A DNA stretch of 36,305 nucleotides, taken from positions 1 through 36,305 of the forward strand of contig JAEDFM010000023.1 of assembly GCA_016292805.1 (NCBI GenBank), given 5' to 3'. This document shows positions 1 through 7,967 of the stretch, in pieces (position 1 is the stretch's first letter; each line of letters opens with the position of its first letter). The notes beneath the pieces are model-generated. The model was not told the origin of the DNA and made no database searches. It was given only the letters and a program-made list of their open reading frames with translations. The stretch comes from Treponema sp. Its GTDB lineage: Bacteria > Spirochaetota > Spirochaetia > Treponematales > Treponemataceae. A program made the translations under genes and the position numbers.

Positions 1-116
1 CAACAGTAAATTCAATTTTTTTTGAAAATTTTTCACTTTTTTTTGCGTTTTTTTTACTTTTTACATGGGGTTTCTGTGGCAGTTTTAAGAAGTGTTTGGG
101 AAGGATAATTAAAGTA
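1..116. other. AT-rich intergenic edge, no gene seen
   Basis: This stretch has long T runs and no reading frame, RNA gene or terminator that I can support. It leads directly into the GC-rich tandem repeats, so the base composition changes sharply at about position 117. Confidence 0.5.
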
Positions 117-524
117 GAGAACCGTCCCCCTGGCTCACTGTAATTTCCAGCGGCATAATAAAACCACGGAGGCAGGGTTACTGGGTGCAAAACGACTCAT
201 AGCGCAACCGGCTGCCTGCCTTACCCTCCTGCGTGAGCACATGTGTTTTGCACACAGTGTTCCTGCCGGAAGTGGTTTTCTGGTGTTGCGGGTTTGATTC
301 ATAAGGAACCAGGAGAACCGTCCCCCTGGTTCCTGTAACTACAGGCTGCATGAGAAAACCACGGAGGCAGGGTTACTGGGTGCAAAACGGCTCATAGCGC
401 AACCGGCTGCCTGCCTTACCCTCCTGCGTGAGCACATGTGTTTTGCACACAGTGTTCCTGCCGGGAGTGGTTTTCTGGTGTTGCGGGGTTTATTCATGGC
501 GAACCAGGAGAACCGTCCCCCTGG
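117..524. repeat. Tandem ~195-bp GC-rich structured repeat
   Basis: A 17-bp motif, GAGAACCGTCCCCCTGG, occurs at 117-133, 313-329 and 508-524, so the period is 195-196 bp. The DNA between the copies is nearly identical in the two full units: AAAACCAC...GTGGTTTT pairs at 160-167/272-279 and again at 355-362/467-474, and GTGCAAAAC pairs with GTTTTGCAC at 185-193/245-253. Around the second and third motif copies lie inverted flanks (GGAACCAGG/CCTGGTTCC at 305-333). A related motif occurs inside the radical SAM gene at 6272-6301. The palindromic, multicopy and non-coding character resembles REP-like elements; the family name is an inference. Confidence 0.8.
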
Positions 525-657
525 CTCACCGTAATTTCCGGCGGCCTGAGCATGGAGCTGCGCGAAGCGGCCACCGCAGGGAGCCCAGCGACTGAGGAGG
601 CTGAGGGTTACCGAACAGCGGAACGCGAATGGGAAAAACAAGCTGCCCCGAAAAAGA
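525..657. other. GC-rich block without a convincing gene
   Basis: This follows the third copy of the tandem-repeat motif and is much richer in G and C than the neighbouring genes. Open frames cross it, but they run through the repeats, lack a ribosome binding site and have repeat-like composition. It may be a degenerate continuation of the repeat array. The downstream short-chain dehydrogenase gene ends at 658, right against it. Confidence 0.4.
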
Positions 658-1404
658 TTATTTGAAAAGTTGAGGATAATCGGCAGCCTTTGCAACGGCA
701 TCTTCAAGAGTCATTCCGGCAAACCCCTGAGCACCAAGGTTACGGCCAGATTTTTTATCATCGATGAAAGCACCAACACAAATGCCAGGAATAACGCTGT
801 CAGGATCGTTTGGAGCATTTGGTCCACCCAAATCTGTACGGCACCAGCCTGGATCTGTAAGGTTGATACAAACATCAGTTCCATCAAGTTGTCCGGCAAG
901 GTCATTTGTAACTTTATCTAAAGCGGCTTTACTTGCACTGTAGCCTGCCTGCTGAGGTTCATTGCGAATACCACTTGTTGTATTAATTACTCTACCCCAG
1001 CCTCTTTCAATCATTGGTGGAATAAAAGCATAACAAAGCATCATTGGTGCAATTGTGTTTATATAGAAGCTTTTTACATAATCTTCAACTGGAGTTTCGT
1101 AATAATCTACACGATAAGCAATCTGAACGGCTGCATCATTGAATAAAATATCAACCTGAGTTCCTTTTGCATTAATTTCGTCTATCATTTTCTGAACCTG
1201 TGCAGGGTCTGAAAGCTCTGCGGCAATATCGTAAGCCTCTACACCCATTGCCTTTACTTCTGAAAGCACTGCTGCCGTATGTTCTAATGAACGAGAGTGC
1301 AAAATAAGATTACAGCCTTTTGATGCCATAAATTTAGCAATTCTATAACCAACGCCACGATTGGCTCCTGTTACTAAAGCCCATTTTCCTTTTACATCAA
1401 CCAT
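658..1404 (-). CDS. Short-chain dehydrogenase/reductase
   Basis: This 248-residue protein is a classical SDR, a cytoplasmic NAD(P)-dependent oxidoreductase. The nucleotide-binding motif TGANRGVG is at residues 12-19 and the catalytic set is S144, Y155 and K159 (YSASK). The usual NNAG structural motif is altered to N-D-A-A at 89-92. The start is supported by AAAGGAG seven bases before the ATG. Length and motif order match the family. The substrate cannot be read from sequence. It is divergent from peptidase T and shares the 95-bp intergenic region with it. The stop codon abuts the GC-rich block at 525-657. Confidence 0.9.
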   Translation of the reverse strand: MVDVKGKWALVTGANRGVGYRIAKFMASKGCNLILHSRSLEHTAAVLSEVKAMGVEAYDIAAELSDPAQVQKMIDEINAKGTQVDILFNDAAVQIAYRVDYYETPVEDYVKSFYINTIAPMMLCYAFIPPMIERGWGRVINTTSGIRNEPQQAGYSASKAALDKVTNDLAGQLDGTDVCINLTDPGWCRTDLGGPNAPNDPDSVIPGICVGAFIDDKKSGRNLGAQGFAGMTLEDAVAKAADYPQLFK

Positions 1405-1458
1405 TGTTTTCTCCTTTACGAATTTAATTTTACAATTCTGACATAATTTTTGTAGTTG

Positions 1459-1492
1459 TTGACTATCAGAAAATTGAACAAATCTATATATT
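1459..1492 (+). promoter_or_regulatory. Promoter of pepT-murA, probably leaderless
   Basis: TATATT at 1487-1492 ends seven bases before the pepT ATG, and no Shine-Dalgarno is present. TTGACT at 1459-1464 is the best -35, but its distance to TATATT is 22 bp; an overlapping TCTATA at 1483 gives 18 bp. Either choice places the start of transcription at, or within a few bases of, the ATG. Confidence 0.5.
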
Positions 1493-1499
1493 AGTATTT

Positions 1500-2702
1500 A
1501 TGAATTTAATCAGTGATAATAAGGAATATAAAGAAAAGCTTTTAAATCGTTTTATAAAATATGTAAAAATCTGGTCGGAAAGTGATGGGCCAGTTGCTGA
1601 TAAGGAAATTTTTCCAAGCACAGAGTGCCAGTGGGATATGGCGAGAACTCTTGAAGCTGAATTAAAGGATTTGGGTGTTGAAGTTCAGGTTACGCCATAC
1701 TGCTATGTTTATGGCTTTATTCCAGGTAATAGTGATGATGATGAATCTGTTTTGTTTATGGCCCATATGGATACTGTTGATGAAGTGACTGGCCAGAATG
1801 TAAATCCTCAGCTTATTAAAAATGAAGAACTTAAGGCTAAGAATTATTCTACTGGTTACGAAGACGATACTGTAATTACAACTGACGGCACTACTCTTCT
1901 TGGTGGTGATGACAAGGCTGGAATTGCGGCAATTATGAATATGGTTGAATATCTTGTAAAACATCCTGAAGTAAAGCATAGACCTGTAGAGGTTATGTTC
2001 AGTCCTGATGAAGAAACTGGACACGGTATGGACCATGTTCCATTGGAACTTATAAAGTCAAAACGAGCCTATACTGTAGACGGTAGTGACGAAGGTGAAA
2101 TGGAAACTGAATGTTTTAATGCCTGGGGTGCAGCTGTAGATTTTTACGGAAAAGCCTGTCATACAGGGGATGCTAAAAAAGGTGGAATGGTAAATGCAAA
2201 CCTTATTCTAGCTGATTTTATCAGTTCATTGCCTTTGGATATGAGACCTGAAACTACGGAACATTACCAGGGCTTTATAGCGGTAATGGGAACTTCTGGA
2301 TCAATAGAAAAGGCTACTGCAGAATTATTACTGCGTTCTTTTAATATTGAAGAAATTAACAAAGAAAAACGGATTATTGAAAAAGCAGCAAAGGAAGCGG
2401 CAGATAAATTTGGTGGTAAAGCTGAAGTTATTTTTAATCAGCAATACCTGAATATGAAGGATAAAATGAATCAGGCACCACAGGTTGTTGCAGAACTTGA
2501 AAAAGCTTATACAGCAGCAGGTGTAAAAATTGTACGAAAACCTATTCGTGGCGGAACAGACGGTTCCCGCCTTACAGAAATGGGTATTCCAACTCCTAAT
2601 ATTTTTACTGGTGCACACCAATATCATTCAAGAGAAGAATGGGTTTCGCTTAACCAGATGGCAAAAGCTTCCGATATTGTGATTAACTTGACTATAAACT
2701 AA
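1500..2702 (+). CDS. pepT: Peptidase T (tripeptide aminopeptidase)
   Basis: This 400-residue M20-family zinc peptidase removes N-terminal residues from tripeptides in the cytoplasm. The family metal and catalytic residues are visible: HMDT at H89/D91, GGDDKAG at 135-141, EE at 171-172 in the PDEETGHG motif, D194 in the VDG motif, and H376 in HSREEW. The middle of the protein (about 205-310) corresponds to the dimerisation domain. Length matches E. coli PepT. The start has no Shine-Dalgarno, but no other in-frame start exists before the conserved region, and a -10 box lies seven bases upstream, so a leaderless mRNA is likely. murA follows after 10 bp, probably cotranscribed. Confidence 0.95.
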   Translation: MNLISDNKEYKEKLLNRFIKYVKIWSESDGPVADKEIFPSTECQWDMARTLEAELKDLGVEVQVTPYCYVYGFIPGNSDDDESVLFMAHMDTVDEVTGQNVNPQLIKNEELKAKNYSTGYEDDTVITTDGTTLLGGDDKAGIAAIMNMVEYLVKHPEVKHRPVEVMFSPDEETGHGMDHVPLELIKSKRAYTVDGSDEGEMETECFNAWGAAVDFYGKACHTGDAKKGGMVNANLILADFISSLPLDMRPETTEHYQGFIAVMGTSGSIEKATAELLLRSFNIEEINKEKRIIEKAAKEAADKFGGKAEVIFNQQYLNMKDKMNQAPQVVAELEKAYTAAGVKIVRKPIRGGTDGSRLTEMGIPTPNIFTGAHQYHSREEWVSLNQMAKASDIVINLTIN

Positions 2703-2712
2703 GGAAATTATC

Positions 2713-3996
2713 ATGTACGAATATTTAATAGAAGGTGGATATCCTATTCAGGGGACAATTACAGCAAGTGGAAATAAAAATGCAGCACTTCCCTGCTTAG
2801 CAGCAACACTTTTAACCTCAGAACCTGTTATCCTTCACAACATTCCAGAAATTCAGGATACAAACGTTATGCTTGAAATCCTTCAGTTTCTTGGAGCAAA
2901 AGTTGAAAAATTAAGCAAACACAACTGGAAAATTCAGTGTGATGAAATTGTTTCTAAAGAACTACCTAGAGAATTTACTAAAAAAGTCCGCGGTTCTATT
3001 GTTTTTGCAGGACCACTTTTGGGCCGTACTGGAAAATGTGAAATGATGCCTCCTGGAGGAGATGTTATTGGCCGCCGCCGCGTTGACACTCACTTTCTGG
3101 CATTGGAACAGCTTGGTGCTAATATTTCTGCAGAAGGTCACTTTTCTTTTACAGCAAATAAACTTAAAGGTGCTGATATTTTCTTAGATGAAGCTTCGGT
3201 TACAGCCACAGAAAACGCTGTAATGGCAGCGGCCCTTGCCGAAGGCGAAACAATTATTCAGAATGCAGCCAGCGAACCTCATGTTCAGGATATATGTAAA
3301 ATGCTGGTTACCATGGGTGCTGATATTACTGGTATTGGAAGTAACATTATCCGCATTAAAGGTGTAAAAAAACTCCATGGCTGTGAATTTACAATTGGGC
3401 CTGATTATATTGAAATTGGTTCTTATATTGGTATGGCAGCTGCAACAAAAGGACAGATTACTATTAAAGGTATTCGTCCTGAAGAAATGCGTCCATTAAA
3501 GTATTCCTTCAGTAAACTTGGTATTACCTGGAAAATTGACGGAGATGAATTGACTGTTCCAAACACACAGGAATTAAAGGTTAATACAGATTTAGGAAAC
3601 GCAATTCCAAAGATTGATGATATGCCATGGCCTGGATTCCCTGCTGACTTAACTTCAATTATGACTGTAGTTGCAACTCAGGTTGACGGTACAGTTTTGA
3701 TTTTTGAAAAAATGTTTGAAAGCCGAATGTTCTTTGTTGATAAGCTTATTTCTATGGGTGCAAAAATTACTTTATGTGATCCACACCGTGCAGTTGTAAG
3801 CGGTCCTAGCATGCTTCATCATGACCACCTGGTTTCTCCTGATATTCGTGCAGGTATGGCAATGGTAATTGCAGCTATGTGTGCTCACGGTGAAAGCCGC
3901 ATCAGTAATGTTTACCAGATTGAACGAGGCTACGAAGACCTGGTAGGCAGACTTCAGGGACTTGGAGCCCATATTAAAGTTGTAGAAGTTGAATAA
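2713..3996 (+). CDS. murA: UDP-N-acetylglucosamine 1-carboxyvinyltransferase, Cys-to-Asp form
   Basis: MurA (427 residues) transfers enolpyruvate from PEP to UDP-GlcNAc, the first committed step of peptidoglycan synthesis. The family N-terminus with N21-K22, and the repeated EPSP-synthase-like fold across the full length, are clear. In the mobile active-site loop the sequence reads PPGGDVIGRRRVD, so the usual catalytic Cys (C115 in E. coli) is Asp, D117 here. That substitution is established as giving an active enzyme that is insensitive to fosfomycin. The start has AAGGA seven bases upstream. It lies 10 bp after pepT, and a strong bidirectional terminator follows. Confidence 0.96.
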   Translation: MYEYLIEGGYPIQGTITASGNKNAALPCLAATLLTSEPVILHNIPEIQDTNVMLEILQFLGAKVEKLSKHNWKIQCDEIVSKELPREFTKKVRGSIVFAGPLLGRTGKCEMMPPGGDVIGRRRVDTHFLALEQLGANISAEGHFSFTANKLKGADIFLDEASVTATENAVMAAALAEGETIIQNAASEPHVQDICKMLVTMGADITGIGSNIIRIKGVKKLHGCEFTIGPDYIEIGSYIGMAAATKGQITIKGIRPEEMRPLKYSFSKLGITWKIDGDELTVPNTQELKVNTDLGNAIPKIDDMPWPGFPADLTSIMTVVATQVDGTVLIFEKMFESRMFFVDKLISMGAKITLCDPHRAVVSGPSMLHHDHLVSPDIRAGMAMVIAAMCAHGESRISNVYQIERGYEDLVGRLQGLGAHIKVVEVE

Positions 3997-4008
3997 TATT
4001 TGATTCTA

Positions 4009-4055
4009 CAAAAAAAAGCGTGAAAGATTAATTTTTCTCTTTCACGCTTTTTTTT
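4009..4055. terminator. Bidirectional terminator between murA and radical SAM gene
   Basis: The stem GCGTGAAAGA/TCTTTCACGC is flanked by eight A on the left and eight T on the right, so it works for both convergent genes. It fills the gap between their stop codons. Confidence 0.9.
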
Positions 4056-4057
4056 AC

Positions 4058-6517
4058 CTAAACTACAACAATTCCCTGGTTATGAAGTTTTTTCAAAGTC
4101 TTTAGAATTGCTTCGTTACTCAAAACTTGCTCCATTGCTTGAGCATGAACAACTTCGCTGCATTCTGGCCGTAAATTTTCCAGCAGTTCAATTAATTCTA
4201 CATTCTTAATTCTTAATTCTGCATTACTAACAGAAAGTTCTTCCTGCAAATAAATCCAGCAAAGTTCATTTCCACAGACAACAGGATTACTTCCCAGCCA
4301 ATATATATCCCCACCCATCTTCTGATGACTGACGACTGATGACTGATGACTTAAACCAGCAACACCAAACTGGGAACTTTTTCTTTCATATTTTTCAATC
4401 TGACGGTCTACGAAATCTTTTGGAATAGTTGGAGAAGGAACCTGAAAATCAAACCATTTTTGAACTTTTGTTTCCAGCTTTTCACCGTGCATCCAGGTCT
4501 GAACAGCAGAGTCCAGCCCCGGACCAAATTTTGCAAATTCAGGACCACCGTTCCAGGTATCCTTTAATTTATCAAATAAAGTTGAGTTTTTTGTAAGCAT
4601 AAACTTGTGCCAGAAGGAACTGTCTAAAAGTCCTGCTGCAAAGAACTGGCGCAAGGTTTCCATAGAATCTATGATTGTTTGAGGTGTATCGTTCCAGAAA
4701 CCATAAATCATATAGGCATGAACAAGAATACCGGCTTCTTTAAAGGCTGCACAGGCATTGATGATGGAACCAATATCTGTACCCTTGTTTATATTTTCCA
4801 GGCCTGTCCCCGTTGCGCTTTCTATTCCTGCAGAAACCCCACCTAAACCACAATAACTGAGTAATGCTGCCAAATCTTTTGTAAAGGATTTTTCAAAACG
4901 AATATTTCCCCAGTAATACAAAGGATTACCGTGACGGGCATTTTCCAAAGCAAAATATTTGATTAAAACAGGTGGCAAAGCTTCGTCTACAAAATGAATT
5001 CCGTAAACACCTTTTGTATGTGCGGTATGCAGAAGGCCTTCATATAATTTTTTTACATCTACTGGTTTATATGCACAAACATAATCCAGTTTTGTATCGC
5101 AGAAAGCACACTTATGCCAGTAACAGCCGTGAGAAATAAATGCTTTAATCCAGGCACCGTCTGACCATAAGCGGTGCATTGGATTTTTGTCATCGCAAAC
5201 CCGGGGATAACGGCTGAAATCGATATCTGAAAAATCTGGAATAACTGAACGGGTTATTTCATCTTCATATTTCTGGATTTCTGCATTCTCCCAGACTGGT
5301 TCAATGACTTTTACTGATTTTCCGCTTTTTATAAACTGGCGCAGTTTGTAAATAGGCTGCACTTCCCCTTTTATACTGGATTGCCACCCTTCGCTGGCAA
5401 TGACAGTGGATTTATTACTTTCGGAGCTGAAATCTTCTGATGACTGATGACTTAAGACTGAAGACTTCCCCAACTCCACATAGGACCCATAACCACGGTC
5501 AAAGGAAATTGCATCAACAAACTGGGCAAGTCTTTTATCTGTAAAATTACGAAGTTCTGTGTTTACATAACCTCCGCCAATGCAGACATAAACTGAATCA
5601 CCCAACTTCTGTTTAAAATATCGGGCTGTAACTAAAGCTGGCACAAAGGTTCCGGCAAAAGGTACGGAAATGCAGAGTAAAGTTTTTTCCCAGGTCTGTC
5701 CCCTGCCCGCCTGGGAGCTTTCTGGGGGCGTTGCGGGGCGCTCCCCGCTGGAAGGGGTGGCGGAAGACTGCCTTGGGCAGGCTGGAGCCAGGGGAAGGCT
5801 TTCCCCTCCCTCACCCCTTCTAGTGGAAACTGCTGGCGCAGTTGATAAGACGAGGGGAAGGCTTTCCCCTTCCATCAAGGTTACTCCAAAATATTTTTCC
5901 AACACGGGCTGGTAAAACTCCTTCATTACGGGGGAATCCAGCTGAGGAATTATTTTATCTAAATCAGGGGTTTCAAAACAGACTTCTTCGGCATAGCGGA
6001 TAAGGCTGAACTGAGGGTCAAAAACGGCGGTGATGTAATCGGCTAAATCGGCCAGAGCGTAAGAACACAGAAAGCGGACATGGTCGGTGTGGGGAGCATC
6101 TGGAAGATTTGCCAGAAAATTAACCATGCGGTTTCCGCGGGGAACGAAAGGTGAATACAAAAACTGATGCTGCTTTTCCCGGGTGGAAGTATTGCCGTCG
6201 CAAAGGGTCTGGGTTATAAAATCTATCCAATTTATCCAAAGGTCTTTTGTACTGATGTAGCGCCGGAGATTAAAACCAGTAGAACTGTCCCCCTGGTTCT
6301 CTGCCTTTTCGGCCATTTTAAGTGCCTTTTTTTCTGTAAGCGCAAAAAGTCTTTTAAGACCTGATGAACTGAAAATTGAGTAAAAAAGATCTATGTTCAG
6401 ATCATACCAGCGGGTATTGCACCCTTGGGACTTAAAAAAGGACCCCAGGTAAGCACCTGAAGGATAAGGGGTATTCAACTGAACCATTGGCGGATTAATA
6501 ATAATTACATCTTTCAT
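4058..6517 (-). CDS. B12-binding-type radical SAM protein with in-frame repeat inserts
   Basis: This 819-residue protein has an N-terminus typical of cobalamin-binding radical SAM proteins (IINPP then PYPSGAYLGSF) and a radical SAM core with the cluster motif GCYWHKCAFC (C465, C470, C473). GIESATGTGLENINKGT at 564-580 fits the core barrel. The substrate is unknown. Between conserved blocks are low-complexity segments matching repeats found elsewhere in the window or within the gene: residues 73-83, 214-278, 351-381, 722-733 and 761-772. The frame stays open over 2.46 kb, so the inserts are tolerated. The GC-rich segment 214-278 differs most in base use. TATACT lies eight bases before the ATG and there is no Shine-Dalgarno. 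It is divergent from rnfC. Confidence 0.88.
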   Translation of the reverse strand: MKDVIIINPPMVQLNTPYPSGAYLGSFFKSQGCNTRWYDLNIDLFYSIFSSSGLKRLFALTEKKALKMAEKAENQGDSSTGFNLRRYISTKDLWINWIDFITQTLCDGNTSTREKQHQFLYSPFVPRGNRMVNFLANLPDAPHTDHVRFLCSYALADLADYITAVFDPQFSLIRYAEEVCFETPDLDKIIPQLDSPVMKEFYQPVLEKYFGVTLMEGESLPLVLSTAPAVSTRRGEGGESLPLAPACPRQSSATPSSGERPATPPESSQAGRGQTWEKTLLCISVPFAGTFVPALVTARYFKQKLGDSVYVCIGGGYVNTELRNFTDKRLAQFVDAISFDRGYGSYVELGKSSVLSHQSSEDFSSESNKSTVIASEGWQSSIKGEVQPIYKLRQFIKSGKSVKVIEPVWENAEIQKYEDEITRSVIPDFSDIDFSRYPRVCDDKNPMHRLWSDGAWIKAFISHGCYWHKCAFCDTKLDYVCAYKPVDVKKLYEGLLHTAHTKGVYGIHFVDEALPPVLIKYFALENARHGNPLYYWGNIRFEKSFTKDLAALLSYCGLGGVSAGIESATGTGLENINKGTDIGSIINACAAFKEAGILVHAYMIYGFWNDTPQTIIDSMETLRQFFAAGLLDSSFWHKFMLTKNSTLFDKLKDTWNGGPEFAKFGPGLDSAVQTWMHGEKLETKVQKWFDFQVPSPTIPKDFVDRQIEKYERKSSQFGVAGLSHQSSVVSHQKMGGDIYWLGSNPVVCGNELCWIYLQEELSVSNAELRIKNVELIELLENLRPECSEVVHAQAMEQVLSNEAILKTLKKLHNQGIVVV
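4202..4225. repeat. ATTCTTAATTC repeat inside radical SAM gene
   Basis: Iterations of the ATTCTTA unit, encoding residues 765-772 region of the radical SAM protein. The same unit is tandemly repeated in non-coding DNA at 33348-33391. Confidence 0.7.
4319..4354. repeat. GATGACT tandem repeat, in-frame (copy 1)
   Basis: Iterated CTGATGACTGATGAC-type sequence encoding LSHQSSVVSHQK (residues 722-733) of the radical SAM protein. A second copy lies 1.1 kb away in the same gene at 5433-5467. Confidence 0.8.
5378..5405. repeat. GGATTGCCAC...GCAATGACA half-element, in-frame
   Basis: A 28-bp sequence beginning GGATTGCCAC and ending GCAATGACA, encoding TVIASEGWQSS in the radical SAM protein. The same half-element occurs as an inverted pair at 13556-13590 and 13618-13655, and degenerate at 27248-27281. 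Confidence 0.8.
5433..5467. repeat. GATGACT tandem repeat, in-frame (copy 2)
   Basis: CTGATGACTGATGAC and degenerate continuations encode KSSVLSHQSSEDF of the radical SAM protein, immediately next to the GGATTGCCAC half-element. It is related to the copy at 4319-4354. Confidence 0.75.
5684..5878. repeat. GC-rich palindromic repeat, in-frame
   Basis: A 195-bp GC-rich segment encodes residues 214-278 of the radical SAM protein. It holds two copies of the palindrome GGGGAAGGCTTTCCCC (near 5791-5806 and 5854-5869), producing a duplicated GESLPL in the protein. On the (-) strand, the part at about 5750-5806 aligns with intergenic GC-rich repeats at 32698-32768 and, more loosely, 36022-36080: GGGGAA, CCCC, CTGGGG-like and ACCCCTTC blocks appear in the same order. 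Confidence 0.65.
6269..6301. repeat. AGAACYGTCCCCCTGGTTC motif, in-frame
   Basis: ACCAG, then AGAACTGTCCCCCTGGTTC, encoding residues 73-83 (ENQGDSSTGFN) of the radical SAM protein. It is the same motif, with few differences, as the copies at 117, 313 and 508, including the inverted ACCAG/CTGGT flanks. Confidence 0.85.
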
Positions 6518-6525
6518 TTGTACAA

Positions 6526-6531
6526 AGTATA
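6526..6531 (-). promoter_or_regulatory. -10 box of the radical SAM gene
   Basis: TATACT on the minus strand ends eight bases before the ATG at 6517. No Shine-Dalgarno lies between. No good -35 is seen at the expected distance. Confidence 0.45.
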
Positions 6532-6553
6532 ACGCTATTGCACATATTTTTCA

Positions 6554-6582
6554 TTCCAAAATAGGGGCTTTTGTTCTATAAT
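6554..6582 (+). promoter_or_regulatory. Promoter of the rnf operon, probably leaderless
   Basis: TATAAT at 6577-6582 with TTCCAA at 6554-6559, spacer 17 bp. The -10 box ends eight bases before the rnfC ATG and there is no Shine-Dalgarno, so transcription should start at or next to the start codon. Confidence 0.65.
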
Positions 6583-6590
6583 ATTAGGTT

Positions 6591-7967
6591 ATGAGAGCAA
6601 AAACATTTAAGGGTGGTATTCACCCGGAAGAACACAAGGAAATGAGCAACGGATGCCCAATAACACCGGCATTTCCTTCAACTAAAACGGTAACCATTCC
6701 GGTAACTATGGGAGGCGCTCCAAACACACCTCTTGTAAATGTCGGTGATGTTGTTACTAAAGGTCAGAAAATTGCTGATGGAACTGGCTTTATGAATTGT
6801 CCTGTACACGCTTCTGTGTCGGGAACTGTAAAAAAGATTCAGAACTGTCTTGTTACAGCAAATCAGGAAGTTCCTTGTATCATTATTGAAGCAGATGAGG
6901 CTAATACTGCAACTGCATACATGGAACCGTTAGATCCATTTACCTGTACTCCAGAAGATGCACTTAAACGCATTCGGGAAGCAGGTATAGTTGGTATGGG
7001 TGGAGCAAGTTTCCCTGCCCATGTTAAATTGAATCCTCCACAGGACAAAGAAATTCTTTACACTCTGGTAAATGCTGCTGAGTGTGAACCTTACCTTACT
7101 TGTGATGAACGAACTTTGCAGGAATCAACTGAAAAAGTAATTGATGGTCTTGCAATTATTCTTCACATGACAGGTTCTTATGGAATTATTGCCCTTGAAG
7201 ATAATAAAGCTTATATCAAACCTATGCTTGATGCTGAAATTGCAAGAAAAGGTTATGGGGATGATATGCATGTATGCCTTATAAAAACAAAATACCCACA
7301 GGGCTCTGAAAAATTCATTGTAAAATCTTGTCTTGGAATTGAAATTCCTAGTGCAAAACTTCCTGCTGATGCAGGCTGTATCATTTCTAATGTTGGTACT
7401 GTTTGTGCAATAAGTGATGCGTTCCGTCTTGGTATGCCATTAATTGAACGCGCCTTTACTGTTAGTGGTGGTGCTGTAGAAAAACCTTGTAATCTTAAGG
7501 TTCCTGTGGGAACTCTTGTCTGCGATTTAATGCCTTCGGCCTTCAATGTAAAGGAAGATGAAGTTGCAAAGATTATTTCTGGCGGTCCTATGATGGGCTT
7601 TGCCATGATTGGCACAAACTTCCCTATTGCTAAAGGTTCAAGTGGTGTTTGTTTTCTTACTAAAAAAGAAACTTCCCTTTACGAAGAAGACCAGTGTATT
7701 GGTTGCGGTAAATGTGTAAGCACCTGTGCTATGACTCTCAGTCCGGTTTTAATTACTAAGGAACTGGAAGCCGGCAATCTGGATAAGGCTAAAAAATTTG
7801 GTCTTATGGATTGTATTGAATGCGGCTGTTGTGCTTATGTTTGTCCTGCTCATATTAAAATTGTACAGAGAATCCGACTTGGTAAAGGACAGGTTCGTGC
7901 AAAAATGGCAGAAGAAAGAGCAAAAGCAGCGGCTAAGGCTGCGGCTGAAAATGGAGGTGCAAAATGA
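6591..7967 (+). CDS. rnfC: Electron transport complex subunit RnfC
   Basis: RnfC (458 residues) is the peripheral NADH/FMN subunit of the Rnf complex, which couples ferredoxin:NAD+ electron transfer to ion pumping. The family N-terminus FKGGIHPEEHK is present, then the flavin/NADH-binding middle (GMGGASFPAHVKL near 135-147). Two 4Fe-4S sites lie near the C-terminus: C369/C372/C375/C379 and C408/C411/C414/C418. A lysine/alanine-rich tail ends the protein. As first gene of rnfCDGEAB it lacks a Shine-Dalgarno and has TATAAT eight bases before its ATG. Its stop overlaps the rnfD start (ATGA), pointing to translational coupling. Confidence 0.97.
   Translation: MRAKTFKGGIHPEEHKEMSNGCPITPAFPSTKTVTIPVTMGGAPNTPLVNVGDVVTKGQKIADGTGFMNCPVHASVSGTVKKIQNCLVTANQEVPCIIIEADEANTATAYMEPLDPFTCTPEDALKRIREAGIVGMGGASFPAHVKLNPPQDKEILYTLVNAAECEPYLTCDERTLQESTEKVIDGLAIILHMTGSYGIIALEDNKAYIKPMLDAEIARKGYGDDMHVCLIKTKYPQGSEKFIVKSCLGIEIPSAKLPADAGCIISNVGTVCAISDAFRLGMPLIERAFTVSGGAVEKPCNLKVPVGTLVCDLMPSAFNVKEDEVAKIISGGPMMGFAMIGTNFPIAKGSSGVCFLTKKETSLYEEDQCIGCGKCVSTCAMTLSPVLITKELEAGNLDKAKKFGLMDCIECGCCAYVCPAHIKIVQRIRLGKGQVRAKMAEERAKAAAKAAAENGGAK

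Noticed and set aside
339..707. Open frames across the GC-rich tandem repeats (both strands)
   Set aside because: They cross the repeat units, lack ribosome binding sites and overlap the SDR gene; the period of 195 bp simply leaves a frame open.
4319..5467. GATGACT repeats as a CRISPR array
   Set aside because: The units are short, directly adjacent and without spacers, and no cas genes are present.
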